Origin: a virus
Strand: one strand, 5' to 3'
IMG/VR virus record: IMGVR_UViG_3300008735_001079
Span: 1 to 39,202 of that record
Length of the DNA stretch: 39,202 bases
Below, piece by piece: positions 12,007 to 23,938 of this stretch. The notes beneath the pieces are model-generated. The model was not told where the DNA came from. It searched no databases and saw only the letters and a list, made by a program, of their open reading frames with translations. Each line of letters starts with the position of its first letter. Positions within the stretch are counted from its first letter, which is position 1. Position numbers and translations under genes: made by a program.

Positions 12007-13628
12007 TATTGAGCTTCTCCTTTGTTGTTATCATTGTCTTCATGTGTAGCTCCGTTAGGATCGTTTAAGAATTCCCCAGGACCTAAGACTTGATTATTTT
12101 GCATCCTTAATAAAAATCCTGGTTGTTTTCTCCAAGCTATTCCATACCCATCATGTGGTAAATGTGGGCTAGAGTTTCTAAGTGATGTAATATAGGACAT
12201 CTCCCCGTTCTCTGATTTATCGTTTGTTTTAAATCTACAAGTTGTTGTAGTACCGGTATGCTGAGACAAAGGCTTATGAAAAATAGGGGCTAAATTATTA
12301 TAGTTTTCATTACTTATCATACTCGATAATTCTTCATATGCAGCATCAGTTGTTCCTGCCATTACCGACCCAACTAAGGAGTATATGTTTTGTAATTCAG
12401 CTAGCCCAACTTGTATATCTCCTGTATAATCTGGAGAATCTGGATCCTGGCTTAATGACTTTCCTAACCTTAAAACTCCTGTTTCTGCGCCAGAATCATA
12501 CCCAAGACCTATTTCATCTAAATATGCTAGCGTATTACTAGGAGTAATTCCATCGTGAAGTTGCCACTGTCCTGAATTAAGTACAGTTGCAAAATGCATC
12601 TGTAACTCTTCTTGTACGTTAGCTGTTTCTGCCCCTCCTATAAAATTAAAGTACTCTCTAACTAAGACAAATTGATCTTGTCTAGAATATTCTATATCAT
12701 TTTTTTTGTATAAACCTTCATACATAGCATCAGAAAATTCATTTATTCACCCAGCTGGGTTTGGAAAGGCAACGTCTGCTGATTCGTCTATATCTACAAA
12801 TACATCGGAGTATGCTGCATGTTTTTTATCGTATAGTCCGTCATGCTTACCAGAATAAACTAAATAAAAATCCTCTTCTTCGTAAGAAGATACTTGTTCT
12901 ACAAGGTTTGTTAAGTCCCTTTTCATTAACGGATGTCCTGCTCCAACTACCTCTATGTCTACAATACTGGAGTAAGAACTTTTCAACTTAGACTTTATGC
13001 CATATGCTGATGCTAGTGAAATATTGTTTATCTCATCTTTTAACCGTATTAAAAAACTTTCGTTGTCTTCATGTTGTACCCCACCAGTAAAAGCTTGTAC
13101 GTTAGTTATATATAATGGAGTGAATCCAAGACTACTGGATTTTGTAATAGTACCGGCCTTCATATTATACTCATTTCCTGGATTGACAGATTTAACTGGA
13201 ATTTTACCTGTATCATAGTTTGGGTAGTCCGATGTATTCTGACTCATCTGGTATTTAGTTATATTGAATTCTGTTACTGTCTCAAACTTTAAACTGCCAG
13301 ATGTATCCGTGAACATAGTACCTTTTGGCAGGCCTACTGACCTAGGGGCTGAAAAATATATGTTTATAAACCCAGATGAAAAACTACCAGATTTTCTTTC
13401 TATTAAATAATTTGAGGCAATAGCATCTAACTCCTCTTCAGTTAACTTAGAAATATCTGTCAAAGATTGGTTCTTAAGAAATTCTTCATGATCTAACTGG
13501 TATGGCGTTAGTATTGAAGTTAAAGGGTTAATTAAAATATCTGATATAACGCTACCCTCACGTACGTCTATTGTATTATCTAACTCCTGTATTCTTTTTC
13601 TTATATAATTTGGAATATTTATTGGCAT
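12006..13628 (-). CDS. Baseplate J-like protein (TGA=Trp)
   Basis: 540 aa with TGA at 12747 read as Trp294 and TAA at 12006. The N-terminal half has the features of the baseplate J/gp47/gp6-like family: INIPNYIRKRIQELDNT, DVREGSVISDIL, a spacer, then GLPKGTMFTDTSG, and GGVQHEDNESFLIRLKDE followed by SAYGIKSKLKSS. This family forms the ring of baseplate wedges that triggers sheath contraction. The C-terminal 250 residues are specific to this phage, which makes it longer than P2 J (about 300 aa). The gene lies directly after the gp25/W-like gene, the usual order in contractile-tail phages. Confidence 0.85.
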
Positions 13629-13638
13629 ATAATGTCCT

Positions 13639-14067
13639 CTAGACTGTCACTAGTATTGAGTTGTTTGCGTTCGTTAAAACATTTATCGTGATAAGCCACC
13701 CACCAAAAGTTTCGTCGTACTCTATCGACTCCACAGATAGCTCCTGTAATGTCTCATAGTCTGATAAGTTTGAATAATCATTTTGTTCATTTATAAGTTC
13801 TTCTTCTACGTCCTTTAAAAGAATAGAGAAAGTATTTTTAAATTGTTTTACTTCATCTAATGAGAGTGCGGTAAACAACCCGTAAAAATTTGTTCCCAAG
13901 TCTGTATTAAAAGCATCCGACCCCTCTATTGTAAATATACGCTTTATTATCCTTTGAATCAAGTTAGAAACTCCGTCTACTTGCTCAGGAGTCCCGGGAA
14001 AAAAGGTTGTCATCCTTCTGTCAGATGTTCCCACGTAGTCAATTAACTTAAAATCTACTAATCCCAT
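13639..14067 (-). CDS. gp25/W-like baseplate wedge protein
   Basis: 142 aa, ATG at 14065-14067 and TAG at 13639. Features of the gp25/W family are visible. A hydrophobic region with LIQRIIKRIFTIEGSDAFN is followed by DLGTNFYGLF, the equivalent of the family's glycine-turn motif. The C-terminal strand is GGWLITINVLTN. gp25-like proteins sit in the inner baseplate and nucleate sheath assembly, so this gene supports a contractile tail. It overlaps neither neighbour but is only a few bases from both, and precedes the baseplate J-like gene as in many myoviruses. No TGA codons are present. Confidence 0.8.
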   Translation of the reverse strand: MGLVDFKLIDYVGTSDRRMTTFFPGTPEQVDGVSNLIQRIIKRIFTIEGSDAFNTDLGTNFYGLFTALSLDEVKQFKNTFSILLKDVEEELINEQNDYSNLSDYETLQELSVESIEYDETFGGWLITINVLTNANNSILVTV

Positions 14068-14069
14068 AA

Positions 14070-16169
14070 CTAATTTGCTCCTATAGTTCTATCTATCTCT
14101 AATTTTTCTATAACGTCTTTTACTTGCGTGTATAGCTTATTTATTAAAATGTATGCATCTTCTAGCTCATTCATAGTGTCTTCTGCATCTTCATTCCATA
14201 TTTTGAAGTCCGAAAGTCCTTCTCCCAACCCCATAAGCTTTGCTGATGCTTCCTGCGCCTTCTCTTTAATTATCCTAGTAGGGTCTCCTATTGGAAACCC
14301 GTCCATAGTTTTTACATTTAAACATCCTAAAAGCTCTCCCAGAGCACTGCCTTCCAACGAGTCTCCACTGAGTGTAGCTACTATATTACTTATATTTCCA
14401 AGAGATAGAGGCCCTTTCATAGAATCGGGCATACCGGATATTAAATCATCGTACTTTTTCTTTAATTCGGGGAAGTCATTTACCTGCTCTACAGAAGACA
14501 TGAAGTTTGAGCAATACCCGTACAAAGCATCATCATGTATTATTTGATTTGTTATACTACTCTGTATACTTCGTAACTGACCTATAGTTTTAGAATTAAT
14601 GCCGCCTAAAACAATGCCCATTATACCCATACCAACAGGGGTTAGAGATACTTGAGATTGTTTAAAAGCATTTTTAGCGGAATCTTTTTTATTGAAAGTA
14701 TCTTTTATATAAATTCTTAAGTCTTCGAACCTTTCTTGTGCTACGTCAAAGGACTCTAAGTCATCTTGAGGTGAAAATATTGAATTCCCGTCCTCATCTA
14801 CTTTTTCTTCTCCTATAACAGATTTTAACTGTGTTTGTGCAGAAGTAAGCTTAGTTACTCACGAGCTCTTTTTTCCAAAAGCTTCCATCTTTGTTTTTGT
14901 ATCCTTATCTAAGAAACCTCTAACATCAACACTTACCTCAGAAATTGTATTAAGAGCCGGCTCTAATAGCAATGTAGTGGAACTTCCTAAAATCTTTAGT
15001 ATACCTCAATTAGATAAAAATAAAGTTATAGCCCCGTTGGCTACAGATATAGACCCCATTATCCTCTTTCAATGTGTTTTATTTTTTGATGGGTCACTCA
15101 TATAATTCATAGCCTTTTCAGTTTCTTTCTTACCTGATAGAGATGATCCTATTTGATTGGAGAAATTGTTTGAAGGACCACTACCTAAATTTAACATATC
15201 TCTCGTGTACTTAATAGCCGTGATTGGCATTAACTCTACCAATCTATCAATAACACCTGATATAGAATTTTCCAATAAAAATGTTTGTAAATCTTTAGGT
15301 AATACCGGAGTAACTTCTGACATAAAATTTGTAAAGGCAGTATTTTGCTCCTCTATATACCCCTCTTTTTCAGAATCACTTAGGTTTGACGGAACATTAA
15401 AGAATCTGTCTTGTATACTATTTTTCAGTAAAGTTGGGGATAAAACTTCTACAGACGAAACATCCATACCGTACTTAGTAAAAATAGGCGTAACTTCATC
15501 TTTTCTTTTTTTTAGTTCTGTAAAAAAATTTCCAGACAATGAATTTATAGCAGCTTCAATGTTAGTTGATGCAGTTTTTAAATAGTACATTCTTGGGAAA
15601 GACCCACTCTGTATTTTCATCCTGTTAATCTCCCCACTAACAATCTTACCGGCCCTTTTTATATGGAGCTGACTACTAGTTATCTCTTTAAAGGGGTCGT
15701 CACCTTGTCTACCGTGAATAGTATTCTTTATATTTAAAAGAACAGCAGCCACAGAAGCAACATCATTTTTTAGTATAAACCCAAGTTCTTTTCTTTTTTC
15801 TAGCTCAGCCATTAAATGTTGGACCGCGTAGTATTGAATAATAATTTCTATTCTAACTGTAGACCCTAAAGCAGCCGCAACTGCCCCAAAAACTGCACCA
15901 TAACCCTTTGACATTAAGTCACTAACAAAACCATTTACATAGTCCCTAGCTGCATCTTTTGCCATATGAGCAACTATTACAGATAAAGCTGCAAGTACCG
16001 ACCCTCCAGATTTCCCTAGTAAGTCATCTATAGCGTCCTCCACCCTTTCTACCATCTTGGCTGTCTCGTCCGCAAGAACTTCTAAAATACTAGATGGATC
16101 ACAGGGATCATCTATTTCAAACCCTAAGTTACCTAAAGTTAGGGCAAGTGTTTCTAACGGTGCTGCCAT
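14070..16169 (-). CDS. Large tail-module protein of unknown function (three TGA=Trp)
   Basis: 699 aa. TGA codons at 15069, 15006 and 14859 (residues 367, 388, 437) are read as Trp. I followed the frame through 14631-15068 and found no TAA or TAG before the TAG at 14070. The ATG overlaps the sigma-factor stop (TAATG at 16167-16171), which implies translational coupling. The protein is largely helical. Residues ~55-120 are Ala/Gly/Val-rich (VLAALSVIVAHMAKDAA, YGAVFGAVAAALGS) and could be membrane-active or a packed helical bundle. Short hydrophobic stretches recur near residues 370-400 and 510-525 (GMGIMGIVLGGI). No family is recognised. A baseplate or tail-tip role is inferred from its neighbours. 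Confidence 0.75.
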
Positions 16170-16891
16170 TATATTAGTCCTTTAATCTCCTTGGCAATGT
16201 TATTTTGACGTCTTTTCATGTCTCCAGCCTTTAACCCAAGTTTAGATCTCAAGTTTTTAGCGGTCATTCTGGGCATACCGCTTAATCCAAAAGTATGTTC
16301 CATTATTTTTTTATCCACAGGATCAGCATCAAAGTATACGAACTGTATTGCCTGCTTTAATACTGGGTCTACATCTTCGTTCCTTGCATAAAAATAAAAA
16401 CCTCCTGCATCATCAGAATCTTGTAGCTCAGCCATGGATAGATCTTTACGTTGCTCTAATTGTAACCTCTCTATCTCCCCAATAGAAACATTCATAGAGT
16501 CAGACAATTCAACCACAGTGGGCGGTCTACCTTTCTTATCCTCTAAGTTATCGTATACAGTATTATATTTACCTATAATTAATGTCCTGTTTTCTGGTAT
16601 ATGCCCGACGTTTTGATAATTCATGACACTACGGCTTAGTTTTTTTAAATAATTAATTACATGAGTGTTTAATTGCGACATTGTTGGATCGTAAGTATCT
16701 ATTGCCTCCCCCACTAATCTTTTTGCTTCTAGCTCTATGTAAGCTTTTGGTAAGCCAGATGCAGCCCATTTATTAGATTGCATCATGACTATCGGAGTTA
16801 GAGACTGAACCAAATCTATTTTGGCTTGCTTATCTCCACCTTTGTACTTATTAAAAAGTTCTAATTCCTGTTGTTTTGAATATGTATTCAT
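16169..16891 (-). CDS. Sigma-70-family RNA polymerase sigma factor
   Basis: 240 aa. The N-terminal third resembles sigma region 2: LVQSLTPIVMMQSNKWAAS, YIELEAKRLVGEAIDTYDP, HVINYLKKLSRSVMNYQN. It is followed by a region 3-like segment (IPENRTLIIGKY, GRPPTVVELSDSMNVSIGEIERL) typical of the family's helix-turn-helix. The C-terminus (DKKIMEHTFGLSG, MTAKNLRSKLGLKAGDMKRR) fits a region 4-type DNA-binding helix-turn-helix. Such phage factors redirect host RNA polymerase to phage, usually late, promoters. It sits inside the tail operon rather than with early genes, overlaps the start of the next gene, and has no TGA codons. Confidence 0.75.
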   Translation of the reverse strand: MNTYSKQQELELFNKYKGGDKQAKIDLVQSLTPIVMMQSNKWAASGLPKAYIELEAKRLVGEAIDTYDPTMSQLNTHVINYLKKLSRSVMNYQNVGHIPENRTLIIGKYNTVYDNLEDKKGRPPTVVELSDSMNVSIGEIERLQLEQRKDLSMAELQDSDDAGGFYFYARNEDVDPVLKQAIQFVYFDADPVDKKIMEHTFGLSGMPRMTAKNLRSKLGLKAGDMKRRQNNIAKEIKGLI

Positions 16892-16904
16892 AAGTTATGA
16901 GTGA

Positions 16905-18038
16905 TTATTGAGTTAAATGTTGTGCTTTTACAGAATATAGTTTGTTTGGAAGGGTACCCAATAAACGGATCCCGTCTCCAAGTTCATAGATAACATCTGA
17001 TACCTTGTCGGTCGAAATACTTTCTATACCTGATAAAATACCAGTAAAAGACTCTTCTACCCTTTCTTTGGATACTCACATACTTCCAAGTATAGGTGAT
17101 AAGTATGAATCTGGATTATCATAAAAATTTAATATCGCGTCTTTACATACCACTGCTCTCTCCTTCATTTCTCTGACTATGTCTATGTTAGGATCAATTT
17201 TTTTAAACATATCGTCTACCATTAAAAAGTAGTCTGTCCCAAAATTTATAAATTCTATAATTTCTTGTCCATCTTTTACTTTATCCGTGTACTTACTAAG
17301 TACTAAAAAGTTCTCTACTGGATCAAGGATAGAGTCTATTTTTTTTATATACTGGGCAGTTACTTTATCTAAGTCAACTGACGGTATATACATGTTTTGT
17401 AAATCCCTCTCAGATACAACATCTGGAGCCCCATTTGAAAGACTATGATTTGTAACTAATCAGGACATATTAAACGTCACAATCTTGTCTGAATTAGACG
17501 AGTATGTCGAACTAAAGGAGAGAGGGTATCCCTCAACTTGGTGATTGCCAATAGTGATGTATGCTATTTGATTGTTCTTCACTAATTGAGTCCCCCTTAA
17601 GACGTCATTATACATTTTTATTAAACTACTCCCGTGAAAGTATTCATGCTCTCTTCCTGTCCTTGTAGATCTATAATCAACTGCTGCCCCTGAAAAATTG
17701 TATACTCTAGCTGAGTCACCGAAGAAAGATACACTGGATGATCCAAAAGTGTTTAATATTTGTGATCTCTCTTGCAGGTTAAATGAAAATGCCTGCAAAG
17801 TAAATTTATTTGTTTGATACATTATTTTACTTCCTTCTTTTACATTTATAAAAGCACCTACACCTTCATTGTTAGAATTTATAGACTCTGCTAAATGAGT
17901 TGGCGAGTCTTTCCTCACCAATGGAATTAAAATATTTTTATCCCTTCCTACCTTGTTCATGGCTTGAGGGAATGTAGTACTCTTGGTATTTGTTCCTGTG
18001 TCAATTATATTTTTTTGCTCTGAAAGTCCAGTTCCCAT
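16905..18038 (-). CDS. Tail/baseplate protein, unknown family (two TGA=Trp)
   Basis: 377 aa with TGA at 17460 and 17076 (residues 193 and 321) read as Trp, ending at TAA 16905. The N-terminal half (MYQTNKFTLQAFSFNLQER, AYITIGNHQVEGYPLSFSS) looks beta-rich and resembles small tail-tube/baseplate connector proteins. The C-terminal half is helical (VDLDKVTAQYIKKIDSIL, IDIVREMKERAVVCKDAIL). The join lies at TGA 17460, in the context FNMSWLVTNHS. I do not recognise a family. The tight spacing (4 bases after the hub-like gene) places it in the hub/baseplate set. Confidence 0.7.
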
Positions 18039-18041
18039 TTG

Positions 18042-20672
18042 TTACCTCACTAAATTTATTTTATTTGACTTACGCTCTGAGTTCCTTATAAATGCTTCTA
18101 ATACGTGGTTTAGTCTTACATAAGAGTAAGGTTTGTCTATATTTTCACTGAGAGTTTCTTCTACTTGAGACGGGCCTGCGTCTTTTGTATTATCTACTTT
18201 ATTACTTTTAAAAGAAGCTATAGCTTTCAACCACTTATATATTTTTTCCTGCTGTTCGCTTATCTTACTTTTCAAATTAATAAGCTCTGAATTGGAAGAT
18301 GCGTTTATTTTAGCCTGCTCTATTGATTTTTCCATAGAAATTACTGGTGGAAGTAACATTTCTAGATAGTCACTCTCTATTCCCATAATCCAATCTTCGT
18401 ATGTTTTTATGTCTCGTTTTAAATTTTTTATTTTTAAGTTTACTTGATTCACAGTAAAAGAACTTTTATCATCACTTCCGTATTCTGTAACTACAAAAGT
18501 ATTTGTTGCAGGATCCGGTGTAGTTTCTTTTGCTTTCTTGTGAATATTTATATCATGTAAAATAGTGGAAAGTTGTTTATAATCGGTATTCGCGTTACTT
18601 GGGTAGTTATTACGAGCACCAATAAAGTTTAAATAATCTGCTTGAGTTATTATAGGTCTGTAGTTTACTCTGGTCATAAATGACTGAGATGCTGTTGTTC
18701 CAGCCACTTTTTTATACAGTTTCTTTAACTCTATTATAGACTGGTAAAGATACTTACTGTACTTTAGGGATTCCGACTCAGTATTATCATCCGGAGAAAA
18801 ACCCTCTCTAGACACAAGTGGGTAGCTATCTTTTTTACTCCCGCGAATATAATTAAAGATAGACTGATCGTATCTATCAGTTTTTATGAACTGACCGTCC
18901 TTTTCTTTAGATCTAGTTTTTAAAGTTTCGTTTATTTCTTTTGAGTACCCAGAATCATCCTGCAGTTTCTTTCTCTCTGATATTTTTCCAAAAAGCATAT
19001 ACGTGTAAATATCTGTCCCTACATTACGATAACTATACAACTCATTATCAAAGTACCCGCTAAACGATACGGGAATCATATCAGCGGAGAAGTCATTTAT
19101 AGCATATTTTTCTCAAGACCCTTCTTCACTACTACCGGATGGTGGGGAGAATATCCCTGAGAAGTTATCATCATAAATTAGTACGGTATTTTTAAAAGTA
19201 ATTGAGCTTCTTGCGCCCCCTTGTGCAGAAATAGCAGTTTTTATATCAGTTATTACACCAACAATCGAAGGAGCTCCTGGCTCTATTATGACTGCCGGCA
19301 TTCCACAAAATCTATTAGGACTTCATACTGTATCTAATGTGAGGGACCTAGAAGAAAATTTTTGCTTAGCAAATGATTGAAGAGATAACTCTCTAATTAT
19401 TTTTACGCCCTCAGACCCCTTCCCTATGTAGTCTTCTCGTGTAGTAGGCCTCTCGTCATCCCCATCTGAAATTACTTGTTTGACTAACCCTGTAATATTT
19501 ACATCATTTAACTTCATTCTGTGGGGACGCATCCCTCTGTATGTTTCTTCTATATTGTGTGACGTGGATAAAGTAGGATTTTCGTATACAGTCGGAACGG
19601 ATGGTATTGCATATATTGTACTATCTGTGTACGTCTCTCCCTTTTTTGGGGAGTAGCTGTAAGTTAATTGAGTATAAGATCTTGTCGGCTCGCCCAGGTA
19701 TGCTCTATTATATCTAAAGGACGTAACTTGGTCTGAGAAAAAAACATTACATAACGCTGGCGGGCCCCATTCAAGGGAAGGGGCTACTAAACATCTAAAA
19801 GGTATCTTAGTATTGTCCCCTGACGGAGAATATCCAGAAGTTGGTGATGCTGGTGCTAGTAGTGAGTATTTTAATTCATTTAAAACCGTCATTATTATAT
19901 ACAGTAAACTTGTTTTTCTCGCATTTTTACCTAGTGTTTGTAAAACCTTTAAAAGAAGTGCATTTTTCATGCCATCTAAGTTTGACTTATTTGGGAAAGC
20001 TACTACACTATTCTTTAAACCCATGGAAGAGTTTAAGAATTGAAAAAATAAGTCAGTACTTTCAAAACTCGTCAGTATGTCTCGAAGAAGAGAATGCCAG
20101 TCCGCTTTATTTTCACCCTCTGAGTGTGATTGTATTAGCTGATCAATAGTACTTACCACTCCACCTAACATGGCTATACTTTCAAAACTACCTGATGTTG
20201 TTTTTTCTGGTACATTACCCGAGTTCTTTAACATGCTTGAAGTTACTTGTCCAGCGTCAGTTTCCGTATTTATAAAATTATACATACCATTCTCACTGGA
20301 GCTTAGGGAGTCAAAAGGAACTACGTCTTTAGAGACGTGCTCTATGTCTCCCCACCTAACTAATAAATTTGTACATGATAAGCTAACTGATCTAGATGAG
20401 TCTGTTTTTTGGTATCCCACAGAACTGACCTCTCCTTCGTATATTAGAACAGATTCAGACTTTCCTAATGGAGTAGTATTAGGGCCAAATAACTGAACGA
20501 TAGTTCCAGGTAAAACTCTTAGTGCCCCAGTACCGGCCCCAAAAGAAAGATTTAAAGACGGAAACCCTACTTCGTTCTCTGATATGTTTGCAGAAACAAA
20601 AGGAACTTTTACCCCTTCCAGAAAAAGCTCGAAGTCATCGAATAAATTTATAGTTGGATTTGTTATCTTCAT
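18042..20672 (-). CDS. Baseplate hub-like tail protein (two TGA=Trp)
   Basis: 876 aa with TGA at 19323 and 19113 read as Trp450 and Trp520, ending at TAA 18042. In the standard code it would be split into a 449-residue piece, a short middle piece and a C-terminal piece. The start (FDDFELFLEGVKVPFVSA, FPSLNLSFGAG, GTIVQLFGPN, LIYEGEVSSVGYQK) resembles the beta-barrel of tail hub proteins (gp27/gpD-like) that form the ring below the tail tube. The C-terminal 350 residues contain a predicted coiled region (INLKSKISEQQEKIYKWLK). It follows the tape measure directly, the expected place for a hub. The hub call is by pattern and position. Confidence 0.7.
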
Positions 20673-20675
20673 TTA

Positions 20676-23600
20676 TTATCTTGGATAGTTGACCACCTTT
20701 AGGTAGCCCTCTTCGTCTGTAAATTTAAACTTTTCTAGTGCGTCCCGTGTTCTGTGGGACGCTTGAAGTTTAGCCGCTTGCATGGCACTTACTTCACCTT
20801 TTTTTACAAATTGTCTTAAGTTTTCTTGCCAGTCTTTTCCACCAAATACAGAACTTTCTTTAGATAAGTTATCCTCCATTTTATCGTTTATCTGCTTCAT
20901 GATGTCTACTTTAACGTTATTACCCATATTGGGCTCACCACCATCATAACTTACAATTTCACCGCCCTCAGCGACAAGCTGGTTGGCCATCTGATTTACA
21001 GCTCTCTCTTCTTCAGCACTTAACTTTTTCCCGTCAAAAGCTGCCGTGTACATTCTTCTAGCTTTTTGTAAATCTTCAGCAGCAAGGCCAGCTTTATAAC
21101 TATCTATACCTTCTTTATTGTTTGTAATTTGTTCTGCTATATTTGCCATGGCTTCTGAACTCTGCTTACTTCCTACTGCTGACACATTAACAGAAAGTTC
21201 GTTTATATCGACTCCTTTGTTGATTAACATTTTCGTAAATTTAGAGTACTCTTCTGCAGTGTCGATATCACCCCAACCACCCATGAATCCTAGGATATCT
21301 CTTACATTAGATATAAGCCCCTCTTCTCCCATTTTTTCTAGAGCATTCTCTATGTCACCGCCCGAAATTTGCTTTTTGGTTACAGCAACAGACGCTCCTA
21401 CTGACTTAATTATATTCTCTCCCTTATTCCTATTATTATAGTAAATATCTACATTTTTTTCTAGTTGTTCAGACCCTATATTATACCCTATTGTTTCAGA
21501 TGAATTTGGTAGAATGGAACTGTTTTCACCACCCAAACCAGAAAAAACACCTAATCGTATATCTCCAATCTGTTTTTTACCTTCTTCTGATAAATAATCT
21601 TCTGCATTCCCAAAAGTTACTTTGCCTTTATTACTTGGATCTGCTAGTAAGTTATTATCTTCTACATACTTTCTTACAGCAGCATCCATACCTGCCATAC
21701 TTTGTCCAAACTCTTTCCTACTTTGCCTTGTTTTGCTTGCAACTATCCCTCTTGTAGCGAAATCTGGGACTTCTTCATCTGACTTAGCATCCCTAGTATC
21801 TTGTAGTATTTGTGAGTAGTTGAGGCCTTTTTTTAACTCTTTTACTCCTATCTTACTTTTAACAGTTTCATTTTTAACCACCCAGTCTGAAAGAGCGGCC
21901 CTCCCAGATTTGTCTTGGGTTGCATAGACTTCAGACTCCCCTTCGCGGTAAACCGCTTCACCTAGAATAGACCCTATATAATCTTCCTTAGCATCCTGGT
22001 ATCCTTCAGAACCCCTGATAGCTTCCGATACAGGGTCTGATGCTGTTAGTATGTCTATACCTTGTTTTAACTGCTTCTCGGTATACCTACCAGTAAATTT
22101 GGTCGTGGTTTTATTCCCCCACCAGTCTGCTAAACCTTCTGTAAAATCTCGTCCACCGCCCACCATGGATCTTCCTAATGCCCCTAATGGGGCAAAAACC
22201 CTGTCCACTGCTGTGCTAATACCTTCGTAAGCTGTGGCTATTCCACGAGTCACTGGTCCGGATCTAGACGAACTATTTAAGTCTTGGTAAGCATTATATG
22301 CTCCAGCCACTGTTTGTAAATTTTGGTTCTCTGCTCCAAAGGCTGCATCCATCATCATACCCATTCCTGTTCTTGCATCAACACCTTTCATAAGCATTGT
22401 AGCACCTAAGAATGCTTGTGGAGTAAAACTTCTATTAGTACTTTCAAAAAATCCTATTACGTCAGATAAAGCAGCATCCGCCCTATTTTGCGGTCCCATG
22501 GCTTGAACGTTCATACCTTGAGTTGCCATAGAAGACAACACATTCATAGGATTTTGCATTAACGAGCTAGCGCTATTTAGTACATCTCTAGGCATAATTG
22601 AAACATTACCCGACGTCCCAAACTCAGCTGCTTGCCAAAAACCTAAAGAGCCTGGACCTTGCATCATAGCCGCATTTTGACTGCTAGATACCATACTTGC
22701 TCTGTCACCCATACTCATACCTTTATTGATTTGTCCTGCAAAACCTTCATATTGTGCCCCAGATCTAAGAATACTTTCTAACCCAGACTGGAAAGATTGT
22801 GCTGGGTTTACTAAATTTTGTGCTCCTAAAAGACCCATAGCTTGCATCTCATTCCCAGCATGGGTTACGGTATTTAAAAATTGGGTGGGAGACTGGCCCA
22901 TAGAGCTTGCTGTTCCTGCAAACTGCGCTCCTCAAGCCCCTATACCGTCAGTTCCCTGAACTCCAGATTGTTTTATAGATGCCATTATCTGTGTGGCCTC
23001 TTGCATAGTAGTATTAAAAGCATTCTGAAATAATCTTAAGTTACTAACAACATCATCTGCTTCTTTTCTAAATTCTTCTGCATTGCTGACCCCTTTGAAT
23101 CCACCAGCAGCTCCAAAATCCATGATAGCTGTTTGGGCTACTTGACTATCTATACCCTGAAGCCTATCAGTTACTCCATTCGGCCTACTTAAAATTCCAT
23201 TTGCCATTCCTATAGCATCATCCATGCTCATATTTCCAAATGAACTAGATGCCAATGATTGCAGACCTCCTGCTAGGCTCTCTGCCTGTCTAGCTGGGGA
23301 CATTACTGCTTGTTTAGCTAAATCTTGTCCTCACCCCGCAAGCCCTCCAATAACAGCACCCGCAGGACCGCCCAACATTAAGCCTCCAAGGGCTCCACTA
23401 AATTTACTGAAGTTATCCATACCAAAATTTGTTACAGATCGAGCAAACTGGTCTGCATTCGCTGACCTATACTCATTGTAACCTACAGAGGAGTTAGGGT
23501 CGTACCCTGCCCCTAGTCCTCCCATAGCTTGTCCTAGGAAAGATGAGTTAGAGATATTCTGCTCTCGAGTTGATAGTGAGAAGTCTCCAGCATTTGTCGC

Positions 23601-23933
23601 CATACTTCCGGACATTCGTTGAAACCCGACTTGTGCTACATCAGAAATTCTAGACGCAAAGTCCTTTACTTCATTTAAAGAGTTATTTACTGTATTAGCA
23701 AAAGTGTTTTGAAACTGCGACGTTGACTGGAGAACTTCTGGTACAGCAAATGATGGCGCTGTAACTGCGAATCCTGATGGAGTTGCGGCCCCTCCTCCTA
23801 AAGAAGAAAAGGTAGAAGCCCCTCCAGACTGGGAGTTTACAGCCTGAGAGACTCTTTCTCTTATACTGTCCAGTTGACCCGCTAAGTCAGAGCTATCTAG
23901 CTCAATTTTATACTTTAATACTTTTTCCGCCAT
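20676..23933 (-). CDS. Tail tape measure-like protein (two TGA=Trp)
   Basis: 1085 aa with TGA at 23331 and 22932 read as Trp201 and Trp334, ending at TAA 20676. The contexts AVIGGLAGWGQDLAKQAV and DGIGAWGAQFAGTASS read naturally. The start (MAEKVLKYKIELDSSDLAGQL) is typical of tape measure proteins. Gly/Ala-rich hydrophobic stretches (GGLMLGGPAGAVIGGLAG, residues ~183-200) and long polar helical regions with many Met, Gln and Ser follow. It lies directly after the frameshifted chaperone pair, the conserved order in tailed phages. At about 0.15 nm per residue the length implies a tail near 160 nm (inference). Confidence 0.85.
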
Positions 23934-23938
23934 AACTA

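Noticed and set aside
1621-14072. TAG also reassigned (code 15)
   Set aside because: TAG ends genes at 1621, 2050, 10387, 13639, 14070 and others, each followed within a few bases by the next start. Reading through would run into the next gene in the wrong frame.
20170-20496. Plus-strand open frames opposite the tail genes (for example 20170-20496, 14128-14547, 4787-5293)
   Set aside because: They lie antisense to well-supported long genes, lack recognisable motifs and have low-complexity Ser/Leu/Pro composition typical of shadow frames.
8034-23331. Internal TGAs as pseudogene damage or sequencing errors
   Set aside because: 26 TGA but no in-frame TAA or TAG and only two frame shifts, both at slippery heptamers. 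Random damage would not choose TGA alone.
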